A stretch of 64,000 nucleotides of DNA, taken from the NCBI RefSeq assembly GCF_003859945.1, contig NZ_RQYM01000010.1:1-64000 (forward strand). The letters are read 5' to 3'. Source of the DNA: Leucobacter sp. OH1287. Lineage in GTDB: Bacteria; Actinomycetota; Actinomycetes; Actinomycetales; Microbacteriaceae. Positions 43,501 through 52,617 of this stretch are shown here, in pieces. The notes beneath the pieces are model-generated. The model ran no database searches. It was given only the letters and a program-made list of their open reading frames with translations, and was not told the DNA's origin. The stretch's first letter is position 1. Each line of letters starts with the position of its first letter. The position numbers were made by a program, and so were the translations under genes.

Positions 43501-43552
43501 CGGCAATGCCTGCGACTAACGGCTTTCCCATCTTCCCGGGGCATAAAAGCTA

Positions 43553-43558
43553 TAAGAT
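43553..43558 (+). promoter_or_regulatory. -10 element for leaderless trpE transcript
   Basis: TAAGAT ends 6 bases before GTG 43565. No ribosome binding site or Trp-rich leader peptide is seen, so classical trpL attenuation is unlikely. Confidence 0.5.
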
Positions 43559-43564
43559 ATACGG

Positions 43565-45172
43565 GTGAGTTTAACTACTGCAAAAGCCGAGTTTTTGGAT
43601 CTTCGCACCAGGCAAACGGTTGTGCCCGTGTGTCGGGAGCTGTTTGCCGACGCAGACACCCCGGTCAGCATCTATCGCAAACTGGCAAACAACCGGCCAG
43701 GCACGTTTTTGTTGGAGTCCGCGGCGCAGGGAATCTTCGACCGTTACAGCTTCGTCGGCACCCGCCTGTTCGGTGTTTTAACCGAAAAAGACGGCAGGGC
43801 GCAGTGGCAGCAGGCAGAAAACTCCGATCTAACCGAGGAGCGCCTGCTACCCGGCGGCGTCTCACAGCTGCAGCCCGCGGCAGCTCTCACCGCCGTCTAC
43901 GACCGCTGGCAAACCCCCGCGTACCCCGGCCTGCCGCCGCTCGCGAGCGGTTTTGTCGGCTACCTCGGCTGGGAGAGCGTCACCGAGTTTGAAAACATTA
44001 TCCCGAGAACCGCCGACGCCCAGGAGGTGCCGCGGCAGTATCTCGGCTTCGTCTCCGACATGGTGGTTATCGACCACCGGCAGGGCACCGTTGTTTTGGT
44101 CGCTAACGTGCTTTGCGATGGGGTGGATCCGGCAGGCACCACCGCAGGCAGCGCCGAGGCAGCCAGCCCCACATCCAACCCCACCGCCAGCGCAGCTGAC
44201 GCAACAGCCGCAGCTGACGCCGAGTGGGCTCGCGCGCAGGCGCGGCTGGATGAGATGGCGGCGGAGCTTGCAAAACCGCTGGCCGCCCCGATCCACACCT
44301 TTAACAGCGACTCGGAGGCAAACCCACGCAGGTTTACAACCGAGGCGGAGTTTACCGAGCAGGTGTTGGAGGCGAAGCGTCGGATCGTTGACGGCGATAT
44401 TTTCCAGGTTGTGCTCTCGCAGCGTTTCGATCAGGAGTGCAGCGCGGATCCGCTCGATGTTTATCGGGTGCTTCGGCATCTAAACCCGAGCCCGTACCTG
44501 TATCTGCTCAGCTGCACAGACAGCGCGGGGGAGGTTTTCACCGTTGTTGGGTCGAGCCCGGAGGCGCTTGTCACCGTTAACGAGGGCTCGGTTTTGACAC
44601 ACCCGATTGCGGGATCGCGTCCGCGCGGCGACAATCCGGCGGCGGATCAGGCGCTGGAGGCGGAGCTGATCGCCGACAATAAGGAGCGGTCAGAGCATCT
44701 TATGCTGGTGGATCTCGCCCGTAACGACCTGTCGCGGGTGTGCGAGCCGGGAACCGTCGCGGTTAGCGAGTTTATGATCGTGGAACGGTTCAGCCATATT
44801 ATGCACATCTCGTCCACCGTGGAGGGGCAGCTGAGGAGCGAGTGCAACCCGGTTGATGCGTTGAAGGCTACTTTCCCGGCGGGCACGCTCTCGGGTGCGC
44901 CGAAGCCGTGGGCGCTGCGCATTATCAACGAGCTGGAGCCAGTGAGGCGAGGCGTTTACGGCGGAGTTGTCGGGTATTTCGGCCTGGGAGGGCACGCGGA
45001 CCTGGCGATTGCGATCCGCACCGCAACGATTAAGAACGGCGTTGCCACCGTGCAGGCGGGGGCTGGGATTGTGGCGGACTCGGATCCCGCCGCCGAGGCG
45101 AGAGAGGTTGAGTCGAAGGCTGCGGCTCCGCTGCGTGCGGTTGCGATCGCAAACAGTCTATCGGCTCCATAA
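43565..45172 (+). CDS. trpE: Anthranilate synthase component I
   Basis: It makes anthranilate from chorismate using ammonia provided by TrpG. It has 535 residues. The N-terminal domain has the tryptophan feedback pocket GTFLLESAAQG (about residue 44). An Ala/Thr-rich insert lies at about 195-220. The chorismate-binding domain carries DGDIFQVVLSQRF, PEALVTV, HPIAGSRPRG, SEHLMLVDLARNDLSRVC and FPAGTLSGAPKPWALRII. The start is GTG 43565. Other trp genes are not present downstream except the membrane protein. Confidence 0.96.
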   Translation: MSLTTAKAEFLDLRTRQTVVPVCRELFADADTPVSIYRKLANNRPGTFLLESAAQGIFDRYSFVGTRLFGVLTEKDGRAQWQQAENSDLTEERLLPGGVSQLQPAAALTAVYDRWQTPAYPGLPPLASGFVGYLGWESVTEFENIIPRTADAQEVPRQYLGFVSDMVVIDHRQGTVVLVANVLCDGVDPAGTTAGSAEAASPTSNPTASAADATAAADAEWARAQARLDEMAAELAKPLAAPIHTFNSDSEANPRRFTTEAEFTEQVLEAKRRIVDGDIFQVVLSQRFDQECSADPLDVYRVLRHLNPSPYLYLLSCTDSAGEVFTVVGSSPEALVTVNEGSVLTHPIAGSRPRGDNPAADQALEAELIADNKERSEHLMLVDLARNDLSRVCEPGTVAVSEFMIVERFSHIMHISSTVEGQLRSECNPVDALKATFPAGTLSGAPKPWALRIINELEPVRRGVYGGVVGYFGLGGHADLAIAIRTATIKNGVATVQAGAGIVADSDPAAEAREVESKAAAPLRAVAIANSLSAP

Positions 45173-45192
45173 AACAACAGCTAGGGCAGAAC

Positions 45193-46017
45193 ATGTCAGG
45201 TAACAGCAGAGCAAACAGCAACAACGCTAAGGGTGAATACAGTCTCACTGACACCGGCACCATCATCACCGGCGGTGCGGGCGGTGTCAGCGGGGCGCAA
45301 CTGCCCGCTGGCCGGGCGATCAGGTTCTCGCAGCGCAACGTGGTGACGCTGCTCTGTGTTACCGCTATCGCGCTGATCGTGCTGATCACACAAACCTGGG
45401 TGACAGTGCAGCTGGACCCTGGCAGCTCCGCCGTCACCGAGCTATCCGCGAACGGCGCCGGAATGCACCCTGTGCTGCTTCCTGCCGCGATCGCGATGCT
45501 GGTTGCGTCGCTGGTTATCGCCATTGCTGGCAGGGTGTTCAAATACCTGCTCGCGCTCATCGTCATCGCTCTCGCCACCACGATTGTGCTGGTTAGCGCG
45601 TCTTTGTTGGCGGATCCGCTAGCCACCGTCGCTACCCAGCTCGGCGAGGTAACCGGGATCACCGGAGCGGGTCAGACGGAGCTTGTGACAGATCACAGCC
45701 TTTCAAGCCTGGTGTGGGTGACGATCTTTGTTGCCGTGCTCGGGCAGCTGCTCGGCATTATTGTGCTGTTTAGCGCTCACCGGTGGAAGAGCAGCAAGAA
45801 ATATGATGTTGCCGCCGAGAAACACGAACACGATGACGAAAGAGTTGCCGAAGCTGCCGGTGAAGCTGCTGCTGAATCCGTGGACGAAAGTGACGCGGCT
45901 GATGACATTGACGACAGCGAAGATATTGCCGCTGACGAGAACGCTGCCGAGGATAACGACGCCAGAATCAGCGACTGGGACGAGCTTAGCCGCGGCAATG
46001 ATCCGAGCGCTAGATAA
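45193..46017 (+). CDS. Trp-operon-associated membrane protein
   Basis: A 274-residue protein with about four membrane helices (about 52-70, 90-110, 112-137, 175-197) and a long, very acidic Ala/Asp/Glu C-terminal tail ending RISDWDELSRGNDPS. The WDxLSRGxDP ending is characteristic of the membrane protein found after trpE in actinobacterial trp operons (family TIGR02234). The function is unknown; linkage to trpE suggests a tie to tryptophan metabolism or export. It starts 20 bases after trpE. Confidence 0.88.
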   Translation: MSGNSRANSNNAKGEYSLTDTGTIITGGAGGVSGAQLPAGRAIRFSQRNVVTLLCVTAIALIVLITQTWVTVQLDPGSSAVTELSANGAGMHPVLLPAAIAMLVASLVIAIAGRVFKYLLALIVIALATTIVLVSASLLADPLATVATQLGEVTGITGAGQTELVTDHSLSSLVWVTIFVAVLGQLLGIIVLFSAHRWKSSKKYDVAAEKHEHDDERVAEAAGEAAAESVDESDAADDIDDSEDIAADENAAEDNDARISDWDELSRGNDPSAR

Positions 46018-46029
46018 GGCTCTAACCGG

Positions 46030-46557
46030 TCACTCACCCTCGGGCGTGTTAACCAGCGCGTGCGCGGCGCGCGTCACATAGTCACGGATCGCCGCGTCGT
46101 GCATCGGCGGCAGCTCTACGCTATCGAGCGCCGCATACATGTGGGTTAGCCACCTGTCACGCGCCGCCGGAGTGATAGGGAAGGGCTGATGCCGCATCCG
46201 CAGTCGCGGGTGGCCGCGCTGCGCAGAATACTCTGCCGGGCCGCCCCAGTACTGCTCCAAAAACGAGCGCAGCCGCCAGATCGCGCCCTCCCAGTCAGCG
46301 TCCGGGTACATGGGGGCGAGCAGCGGATCCACCCGCACTCGCTCATAAAAATTGCGGACAAGCGCCTCAAAAGTGGGGGTTCCGCCAACCTGGCTCCAAA
46401 CCGTCTCAGTGACCGCGTCACCGGTTGGTCCGCTGCGCAGGGTTAGACGGGGCTTCGGGGTGCCAGCCGCGGCGGATGCGGCACCAGCAGAGTTAGCAAT
46501 GCCAGAGTTAGCACCGGCGTTGGGCGCGGCAGTGTTAGACGCGGAGGCATCGCTCAC
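46030..46557 (-). CDS. glbO: Group II truncated haemoglobin
   Basis: An oxygen-binding truncated globin of the trHbO type, 175 residues. After a disordered Ala/Asn/Ser-rich N-terminus (about 1-48) comes the two-over-two fold: Tyr B10 in FYERV, the proximal His in LRMRHQPFPI and Trp G8 in RDRWLTHMYAAL. It starts with GTG overlapping the mscS stop, so it is the last gene of a minus-strand unit. It ends 12 bases from the convergent Trp membrane gene. Confidence 0.93.
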   Translation of the reverse strand: MSDASASNTAAPNAGANSGIANSAGAASAAAGTPKPRLTLRSGPTGDAVTETVWSQVGGTPTFEALVRNFYERVRVDPLLAPMYPDADWEGAIWRLRSFLEQYWGGPAEYSAQRGHPRLRMRHQPFPITPAARDRWLTHMYAALDSVELPPMHDAAIRDYVTRAAHALVNTPEGE

Positions 46558-47483
46558 GACTTTGCCTCACCGTTAAGCCCAGGCAGCCCCTGCAAATCCT
46601 GCAGGTCCGGCAGCTGTTTCGCCATCCGAATACCCTCGTTAGCGAACTGCTTCTTAATCTCCTTCAGAGCCGCCCGCTGCACCGACCAGTGCGCTTCCGG
46701 CCTGGTGCGGATACTGAACCGGACGGTTGCCCTGTCACTGGAGATGCTCTGCACACCCCACATCTCGGGGTTGCCGGTGATTTTCCGCTTGTATTCGGGG
46801 TTAGCGAGCAGTGCGCGGCCAGCCTCCAGCATAACCTCCTGCACCCTGTCGAGATCCTGGTCGGCGCGCACGGTGACATCAATAATCGCCTGGCTGTGAC
46901 CCTGGGAGGAGTTGCCGAGCATCAGAATCTCGCCGTTCCTGACAAACCATAGCGTGCCGTCGATCGCGCGGATCTGGGTGACTCGCACACCAACATCCTC
47001 AACGGCTCCCTCAATCGTGCCGACGTTGATCCAGTCGCCAACACCGAGCTGATCCTCAAACACCATAAAGATGCCGTTCAAGACGTCTTTCACAATGTTT
47101 TGCGCACCGAAAGCGAGGCCCGCGCCAATAAAACCGGCGGACGCCAGGAGGGCGGTCAGGTTAACGCCGAGCTCACCGAGCACGAGAATCAGCGCAACAC
47201 AGAAAACAACCCAGGTGCTGATGCTCCTACCGACCGCGCCGAGAGTGCGGGTGCGCTGAATCGAACGCTCTTTTACCAGGCCCGAAACCTTAATCTCTTG
47301 TGTGGAGTCGATGTGCTGCGACTTCTTCACACCGTGCACAATCTGCTCGACACTGCGCCTGATCAGGATGCGCAGGATCCACCAGCTAACAAGGGAGATG
47401 ACGATGATCAGCACGATCCTCCACGCTGTTTCGTTTCCGGCGAAGAAGGCGGTAATCCAGGCCCAAACTTCCTTCACGAACAT
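46554..47483 (-). CDS. mscS: Small-conductance mechanosensitive channel (MscS family)
   Basis: A tension-gated channel that releases solutes on osmotic downshock. It has 309 residues and three helices: about 20-42, 85-107, and the pore-lining TM3 (LLASAGFIGAGLAFGAQNIVKDVLNGIFMVFE) with the Ala/Gly packing pattern. The cytoplasmic beta domain follows with FEDQLGVGDWINVGTIEGAVEDVGVRVTQIR. The pairing with glbO is, from memory, common in actinobacteria. Confidence 0.94.
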   Translation of the reverse strand: MFVKEVWAWITAFFAGNETAWRIVLIIVISLVSWWILRILIRRSVEQIVHGVKKSQHIDSTQEIKVSGLVKERSIQRTRTLGAVGRSISTWVVFCVALILVLGELGVNLTALLASAGFIGAGLAFGAQNIVKDVLNGIFMVFEDQLGVGDWINVGTIEGAVEDVGVRVTQIRAIDGTLWFVRNGEILMLGNSSQGHSQAIIDVTVRADQDLDRVQEVMLEAGRALLANPEYKRKITGNPEMWGVQSISSDRATVRFSIRTRPEAHWSVQRAALKEIKKQFANEGIRMAKQLPDLQDLQGLPGLNGEAKS

Positions 47484-47512
47484 CTCCTCTCAGGGGTGGC
47501 TTGCTAAAAAAT

Positions 47513-47555
47513 GCGCTGCCTGCGGTGAAAATAATTATATTCCCGCAGGCAGCGC
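47513..47555. terminator. 13-base perfect hairpin between mscS and pepN
   Basis: GCGCTGCCTGCGG (47513-47525) pairs exactly with CCGCAGGCAGCGC (47543-47555) around a 17-base AT-rich loop. It lies downstream of pepN and just upstream of mscS on the minus strand, so it may end pepN transcripts or sit in the mscS leader. Confidence 0.65.
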
Positions 47556-47568
47556 CATTGTGGTTTAA

Positions 47569-47636
47569 GGATACTCCCTAACCAAATCGGTTAGCGGATA
47601 CTCGCTAACCGACCGGTCAGTGGCTAGACACTAGCC
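47569..47636. repeat. Overlapping alternative hairpins at the pepN stop
   Basis: GGATACTC(C/G)CTAACC occurs twice (47569-47583, 47596-47610). CTAACC at 47578 can pair with GGTTAG at 47589. The same GGTTAG region pairs better with CGCTAACCG (CGGTTAGCG at 47588-47596 with 47603-47611). GGCTAG-ACA-CTAGCC spans the pepN stop (47622-47636). The first two pairings exclude each other, an attenuator-like arrangement. Confidence 0.5.
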
Positions 47637-50201
47637 GATTGCGTGCAGCGCTAGTGCGCGCTCCACATCAGACAGTGCCTCGCTGATCAGACGGCGCAGA
47701 CCAGCTGGTGCGTCAGCGTTATCGTCGAGCCACTTCTGGGTTGCGTCACGCAGCTCGTCATCTGCGAGCGGCAGTGGGTAGAAGCCTTCAACGATCTCCT
47801 CAGCAATCGCGTGGCTTCTGGTGTTCCAGACCTCCAGCACGTTGGCGAAGAAGACGCTGATGAACGGGCGCAGCAGCTCCGGATCCGCTGAGCGAGTAAA
47901 ACCGGAACCGGCGTGACGCACAATCGCGTTTGGCACACCCTCGGTTGCAACATAGTTCTGCCAAGCGGCCTCTTTCGCCTCCGCGGTTGGGATGCTGGCG
48001 CGCGCCTGGGCAGCATACTGGTTACCGTTAGCGGTTGTGTCCTCTTTCAGCATCGCCGCAATCTCGGTCTCACCGGCGCGGTTGCCGGCGGCGAGAGCCT
48101 TTAGCAGGGTCCAGCGCAGGTCAGTGTCGAGCTCAAACTCTGGCAGTTTGCGGTCGCCTGCGAGCAGCTCGGCAACGATGTTCAGCTGCTCCTCGCTGCT
48201 CGTGAGCGCAGCAAACGCGGTGAGGAATTGGAACTGGCGGTCAGAACCGGCAGGGGCACCCTCGGTTAGCTGCCAGAGAGCGTCAGCGGCAGCAACAATG
48301 CCCTGCTCGCGTTTCGCGTGCGGCAGGTAGAGAGTAACGGCGGTGTGGAACTGGCCGAGCACGGTGCGCAGGGTTGTTCCCTGATCCTCCGCGTGCACGT
48401 GCTGGGTGACCGCGTCAATAAAGGTTTGAGCGGGCAGCAGTGCGTCACGGGTAGCATCCCAGATGGCGCTCCAGATAACGGCGCGGGCGAGTGAATCCTC
48501 GCAGTCGCTGAGATGTGAAACCGCGGTCTTAAGAGAACGCTCATCGAGGCGGATCTTCGCGTAGGTGAGATCCTCGTCGTTGACGATGATCAGATCCGGC
48601 TGGGCAACCCCAACCAGCTCCGGCACCTCGGTTAGCGCCTCGGTTACATCGGCCTCAACCTGGCCGGTGCGGACGAGTTTGCCATCCACCACGCTGTAAA
48701 GACCGATCGCGATGTGGTGCGGCCTGAGGGTTGGGTAGTCGGGGTGGTAGCTCTGCTCAATCTTGAAGCTTGTGAATTTGCCGTCAGCGTCAACCTCGAA
48801 AATCGGGGTGAGGGTGTTTACGCCCGCGGTCTCAAGCCACGCAGCAGACCACGCCTTCAGATCGCGGCCGCTGACGCTCTCCAGCTCGGTGAGCAGGTCA
48901 GGCAGCTCAGTGTTTGAGTAGTTGTGCTTCTTAAAGTAGGCGCTAACACCGCGCATAAACTTTTCGCGGCCAACATAGGCGACGAGGGTTTTCAGCACGG
49001 AAGCACCCTTCGCGTAGGTGATACCGTCGAAGTTCACCATCACGTCCTCAAGGTCGCGGATCGGGGCGACAATCGGGTGGGTTGATGGCAGCTGATCCTG
49101 GCGGTATGCCCAGCTCTTTTCGCTGGATGCGAAGGTGGTCCAGCACTCGGTCCACTCGGTTGCCTCAGCGGTTGCGAGGGTTGAGGTGTACTCGGCGAAG
49201 GACTCGTTAAGCCACAGGTCGTTCCACCAGCGCATTGTTACCAGGTCACCGAACCACATGTGGGCGAGCTCGTGCAGGATTGTGACAACGCGGCGCTCTT
49301 TAATCGCGTCAGACACCTTGCTGCGGAAAATATACGCCTCGGTGAAGGTGACCGCGCCAATGTTCTCCATCGCACCCATGTTGTACTCTGGCACGAACAT
49401 CTGGTCGTATTTGGCGAACGGGTACGGGTAGTCGAACTCTTTCTCAAAGAACTCGAAGCCCTCACGGGTTTTCTCAAAAATGTAGTCGGCGTCAAGGTGC
49501 TCAGCGAGTGATTTACGGCTGAACACACCGAGCGGGATCACACGACCCTCCGCGTTGGTCAGCTCCGAGCGCACAACATGGTACGGACCAGCAACAATCG
49601 CGGTGATGTAGCTTGACATAATCGGGGTTGGGCTAAACTCCCAGGTTGCGATCTCCTCGCCAGGGTTGTCTGCCTGCTCACCCGCAACACCGGCCGCGGT
49701 TGGCTCCGGTGTTGGCTGGTTGCTGATAACCTCCCAGCGCGCTGGCGCGGTGACAACGAACTGGAATGTTGCCTTCAGATCCGGCTGCTCAAAAACCGCG
49801 AAAACCTGCCTGGAATCTGGCACCTCGAACTGTGAATAGAGGTAGACCTCGCCGTCTGCTGGATCCTGGAAACGGTGCAGACCCTCACCGGTGTTGGTGT
49901 ATGCCTGGGTGCTTTTTACAACCAGCTCGTTCCGCTCTTTCAGGTTTGGCAGCTGGATCCTGCTGTCGGCAAAAACCTCTGCCGGATCAAGCGCCTCACC
50001 GTTGAGCGTCACCGCTTCAACACTCTTGGCAACCAGGTCAATAAAGGTGCTGCCACCCGCTTTCGCACTGAATTTAACAGTGCTTGTTGAGTTAAAGGTC
50101 TTTGGCCCCTGCGTCAGGTCAAGTTCTACCCTGTAGCTGTCTACGCTGACCAGATCCACACGCTGCTGTGCTTCGTCTCGTGTTAGGTTTGTGCCCGGCA
50201 C
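47631..50201 (-). CDS. pepN: Aminopeptidase N (M1 family)
   Basis: A zinc metallopeptidase removing N-terminal residues from peptides. The protein has 856 residues. The substrate-anchoring NMGAMENIGAVTF motif precedes the zinc site HELAHMWFGDLVTMRWWNDLWLNESFAEY (HExxH plus Glu, about residue 310). The C-terminal ERAP1-like helical domain completes the fold. Start GTG 50201 has AAGAAGGGGG upstream. No signal peptide is present, so it is cytoplasmic. The gene is divergent from the thioredoxin-fold gene. Confidence 0.96.
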   Translation of the reverse strand: MPGTNLTRDEAQQRVDLVSVDSYRVELDLTQGPKTFNSTSTVKFSAKAGGSTFIDLVAKSVEAVTLNGEALDPAEVFADSRIQLPNLKERNELVVKSTQAYTNTGEGLHRFQDPADGEVYLYSQFEVPDSRQVFAVFEQPDLKATFQFVVTAPARWEVISNQPTPEPTAAGVAGEQADNPGEEIATWEFSPTPIMSSYITAIVAGPYHVVRSELTNAEGRVIPLGVFSRKSLAEHLDADYIFEKTREGFEFFEKEFDYPYPFAKYDQMFVPEYNMGAMENIGAVTFTEAYIFRSKVSDAIKERRVVTILHELAHMWFGDLVTMRWWNDLWLNESFAEYTSTLATAEATEWTECWTTFASSEKSWAYRQDQLPSTHPIVAPIRDLEDVMVNFDGITYAKGASVLKTLVAYVGREKFMRGVSAYFKKHNYSNTELPDLLTELESVSGRDLKAWSAAWLETAGVNTLTPIFEVDADGKFTSFKIEQSYHPDYPTLRPHHIAIGLYSVVDGKLVRTGQVEADVTEALTEVPELVGVAQPDLIIVNDEDLTYAKIRLDERSLKTAVSHLSDCEDSLARAVIWSAIWDATRDALLPAQTFIDAVTQHVHAEDQGTTLRTVLGQFHTAVTLYLPHAKREQGIVAAADALWQLTEGAPAGSDRQFQFLTAFAALTSSEEQLNIVAELLAGDRKLPEFELDTDLRWTLLKALAAGNRAGETEIAAMLKEDTTANGNQYAAQARASIPTAEAKEAAWQNYVATEGVPNAIVRHAGSGFTRSADPELLRPFISVFFANVLEVWNTRSHAIAEEIVEGFYPLPLADDELRDATQKWLDDNADAPAGLRRLISEALSDVERALALHAIG

Positions 50202-50337
50202 TAACCGCCCCCTTCTTATGTAGTTGATTATCTTCGTACGCTAGAGACTATTTTTAAGTTCTTGTACAGTCTCAGAGTCTACCTTTCGCGGCTGTGTCCT
50301 AGCTCTAGATTTACGGTTTTTCATCACATTAGCGGGT

Positions 50338-50343
50338 TATACT
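50338..50343 (+). promoter_or_regulatory. -10 element for leaderless transcript
   Basis: TATACT, a near-ideal -10 hexamer, ends 7 bases before ATG 50351. It is one of the clearest leaderless promoters in the window. Confidence 0.55.
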
Positions 50344-50350
50344 GGTTGCT

Positions 50351-50986
50351 ATGGCTGAAAATAATCCTGCAAGCGTGGAATTCTGGTTCGACCCCATCTG
50401 CCCCTGGTGCTGGATGACAAGCCGCTGGCTAACCGAGGTTAGCAGGGTGCGCGGCTTCACAGTTGCCTGGCATCCCTTTAGCCTGAAAATCCTAAACGAC
50501 GGCCGCAACATGAGCGACTCTCACCGCCACAGTCACGCAAAAGGCATGCAGGCGCTGCGCGTTATCGAGGCGGCGCGGGCGGATCACGGCGACCAGGTTG
50601 TTGGCGAGCTCTACACCCAGCTGGGTGAGCGGATCCACCCGGGCGGCAACTCCGATATCACCCAGGTAATTACCGAGAGCCTCGCTGCGCTCGGCCTGCC
50701 AGCTGAGCTGATTTCCGCGGCGGATCCTGACACCTCCTACGAGCCAGGAAACGACGGCCTCGACAAGATCCTCCGTGAAAACACCGAGCGTGCACTCGAA
50801 CTGGTTGGAAACGACGTCGGTATCCCGATTATCGCGGTTGACGGCGTTGCTTTCTTCGGCCCGGTTGTCACCCCGGCACCAACCGGTGAGGACGCGCTGA
50901 AACTGTGGGACGGTATTGTGATGGCGGCGTCCGTGCCAGGTTTCTACGAGGTGAAACGCACCCGCACCGCACCACCGCAGTTCTAG
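50351..50986 (+). CDS. DsbA-like mycothiol-dependent nitroreductase (Rv2466c family)
   Basis: A thioredoxin-fold protein with a helical insert, 211 residues. The active site CPWC lies in FWFDPICPWCWMTSRW (about 11-26), and the cis-Pro loop GIPIIAVDGVAFFGPVV is near 160. The family includes mycobacterial Rv2466c, a cytosolic enzyme using mycothiol in redox defence. No signal peptide is present, which fits. In this genome it points to a mycothiol-based thiol system. The position between pepN and rpiB is the usual actinobacterial one. Confidence 0.88.
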   Translation: MAENNPASVEFWFDPICPWCWMTSRWLTEVSRVRGFTVAWHPFSLKILNDGRNMSDSHRHSHAKGMQALRVIEAARADHGDQVVGELYTQLGERIHPGGNSDITQVITESLAALGLPAELISAADPDTSYEPGNDGLDKILRENTERALELVGNDVGIPIIAVDGVAFFGPVVTPAPTGEDALKLWDGIVMAASVPGFYEVKRTRTAPPQF

Positions 50987-51022
50987 TGCGCACCCCGAGA
51001 GAAACAGGTTAGGTTTTAAGAT

Positions 51023-51520
51023 ATGCGTATTCACATTGCAACCGATCACGCCGGGCTGGAGTTCAGCAAACTGGTGCAGGATCATCTGCGTGAGGCAGGA
51101 CACGAGGTTATCGACCATGGGCCAAGCGAATATGATCCGCTCGACGACTATCCTACGTTCTGCATTAACGCGGCGCTCGCCGTCGCAGCAGATCAGGCGG
51201 CCGGTGAAACCGCGCTCGGTGTTGTGTTTGGTGGATCCGGCAACGGCGAGCAGATCGCCGCAAACAAGGTGCGGGGGATCCGCGCCGCCCTCGTCTGGAG
51301 CCTGGCAACCGCGGAGCTTGCGCGTGAACACAACAACGCGAACGTGATCGCAATCGGTGCGAGACAGCACACCGCCGCTGAGGCGATTGCGCTGATTGAC
51401 CGGTTTATCGCAACCGATTTCCCGGGGGAGGAACGCCACGAACGCCGCATCGCCCAGCTCGCAGAATACGAGCAAACCGGTGATATTGCCGGTAAGGGCG
51501 TGAATCGGCCGGGGGTTTAG
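51023..51520 (+). CDS. rpiB: Ribose-5-phosphate isomerase B
   Basis: It interconverts ribose-5-phosphate and ribulose-5-phosphate and works with Rpe (40406). It has 165 residues. IATDHAGLEFSKLVQDHL at the N-terminus and the phosphate loop GVVFGGSGNGEQIAANKVRGIRAAL (about 70-94) are of the mycobacterial RpiB type. ATG 51023 is preceded by AGGTT. It lies 5 bases from the glycosylase gene. Confidence 0.95.
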   Translation: MRIHIATDHAGLEFSKLVQDHLREAGHEVIDHGPSEYDPLDDYPTFCINAALAVAADQAAGETALGVVFGGSGNGEQIAANKVRGIRAALVWSLATAELAREHNNANVIAIGARQHTAAEAIALIDRFIATDFPGEERHERRIAQLAEYEQTGDIAGKGVNRPGV

Positions 51521-51525
51521 CGGGT

Positions 51526-52497
51526 ATGCCAGAGGGGCACTCCGTTCACCGGATAGCGAGACAGTTCGAGTGCAACTTCTTAAACAAACCGGTTGCGGTG
51601 ACAAGCCCGCAGGGCAGGTTTAGTGTCGACGCCGAACTGATTAACGGCCGCACGCTCGTCAGCTCTGCGGCGGTTGGAAAACAGCTGTTTTTAGGGTTTG
51701 AAAACGAGCTGTGGTTGCGTGTGCACCTGGGAATTTACGGCGCCTGGGATTTTGCGGGGGAGGTTAGGATCCACCCCGATATTGAGATTCACGGTGCTGG
51801 CGAGTTTGCCGCGGTCGATGAGAGTGCCGAGGACTCGGTCACCTCGATTGGCGCGCCACGCAAAACCAGGCTGCGCATGGCGGAGCAGGATCGGGTGCGC
51901 AGCGAGGCTGAGAAGGCTCAGGCGGTAAGCTGGCCGCCGGAGCCGGTTGGGCAGGTGCGTGCGAGGCTCCTCACCGACAGTGTTTGCGCGGATTTGCGCG
52001 GCCCGACCGTCTGCGAGGTAATCGACGGGGAGGCGGTTAAGCGGGTGCTGGATCGGCTCGGACCCGACCCCGCCAACGACAACAGTCAGGCTGCGAAGGC
52101 CCGGTTTGTTGAGCGGGCTCACAAAAAAGCCACCCCGATCGGGCTGGTTTTAATGGATCAGGCGGTGGTTGCCGGGATCGGGAACGTCTACCGTGCCGAG
52201 CTGCTGTTCCGCGCGGGCTTGAACCCGCACACCCCGGCGAAGCAATTGCCACCCGAGATTCTTCAGGAATTATGGGATGACTGGGCGAAACTGCTCGATA
52301 TCGGGATCCGCGTCGGGCAGATGATTACGATTGACGGGCTGACCGGCAGCGCCTACGAGCAGGCGCTGATTAACCGCGATGACCGCCACTGGGTGTATAA
52401 AAAAGAGCAGAGCCCGTGCGCGAGATGCGGCACAAACATTGTGCTTGAAGAGTTTGGTGCGCGGAAGCTCTACTGGTGCCCCGGCTGCCAAAAATAG
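51526..52497 (+). CDS. nei: Nei-type DNA glycosylase/AP lyase
   Basis: A base-excision repair enzyme of the Fpg/Nei family, 323 residues. MPEGHSVHRIAR supplies the N-terminal Pro2 nucleophile and Glu3; PEGH rather than PELP indicates the Nei branch. A helix-two-turns-helix region is seen in AVVAGIGNVYRAELLFRAGLNP. The C-terminal zinc finger has C-x2-C ... C-x2-C (CARCGTN, CPGCQK). Specificity between Nei paralogues cannot be fixed by eye. Confidence 0.93.
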   Translation: MPEGHSVHRIARQFECNFLNKPVAVTSPQGRFSVDAELINGRTLVSSAAVGKQLFLGFENELWLRVHLGIYGAWDFAGEVRIHPDIEIHGAGEFAAVDESAEDSVTSIGAPRKTRLRMAEQDRVRSEAEKAQAVSWPPEPVGQVRARLLTDSVCADLRGPTVCEVIDGEAVKRVLDRLGPDPANDNSQAAKARFVERAHKKATPIGLVLMDQAVVAGIGNVYRAELLFRAGLNPHTPAKQLPPEILQELWDDWAKLLDIGIRVGQMITIDGLTGSAYEQALINRDDRHWVYKKEQSPCARCGTNIVLEEFGARKLYWCPGCQK

Positions 52498-52604
52498 TGG
52501 CCACGCCAGAAGCGGTTTCTGTGCGGCAAAGAACAGCGCCTTTGGCAGCAAAAATAGTGCCCGCGCTAAGGGCATGTTTCAAGCTCACGACCGCTGAAAT
52601 TTGA

Positions 52605-52610
52605 TACGCT
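52605..52610 (+). promoter_or_regulatory. -10 element for leaderless murT transcript
   Basis: TACGCT ends 7 bases before ATG 52618. The hexamer and spacing are identical to those before murC, which may reflect coordinate control of wall precursor genes. Confidence 0.5.
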
Positions 52611-52617
52611 TTTGCTC

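Noticed and set aside
50492-51604. 370-codon minus-strand ORF
   Set aside because: It lies antisense to the thioredoxin-fold gene and rpiB, whose proteins are clearly recognisable; the translation has no family features and reflects GC-rich third-position bias.
52485-52560. Direct repeat AAAAATAGTG after the nei gene
   Set aside because: Two ten-base copies (about 52489 and 52551) in a 114-base gap are too short and too few to distinguish from chance.
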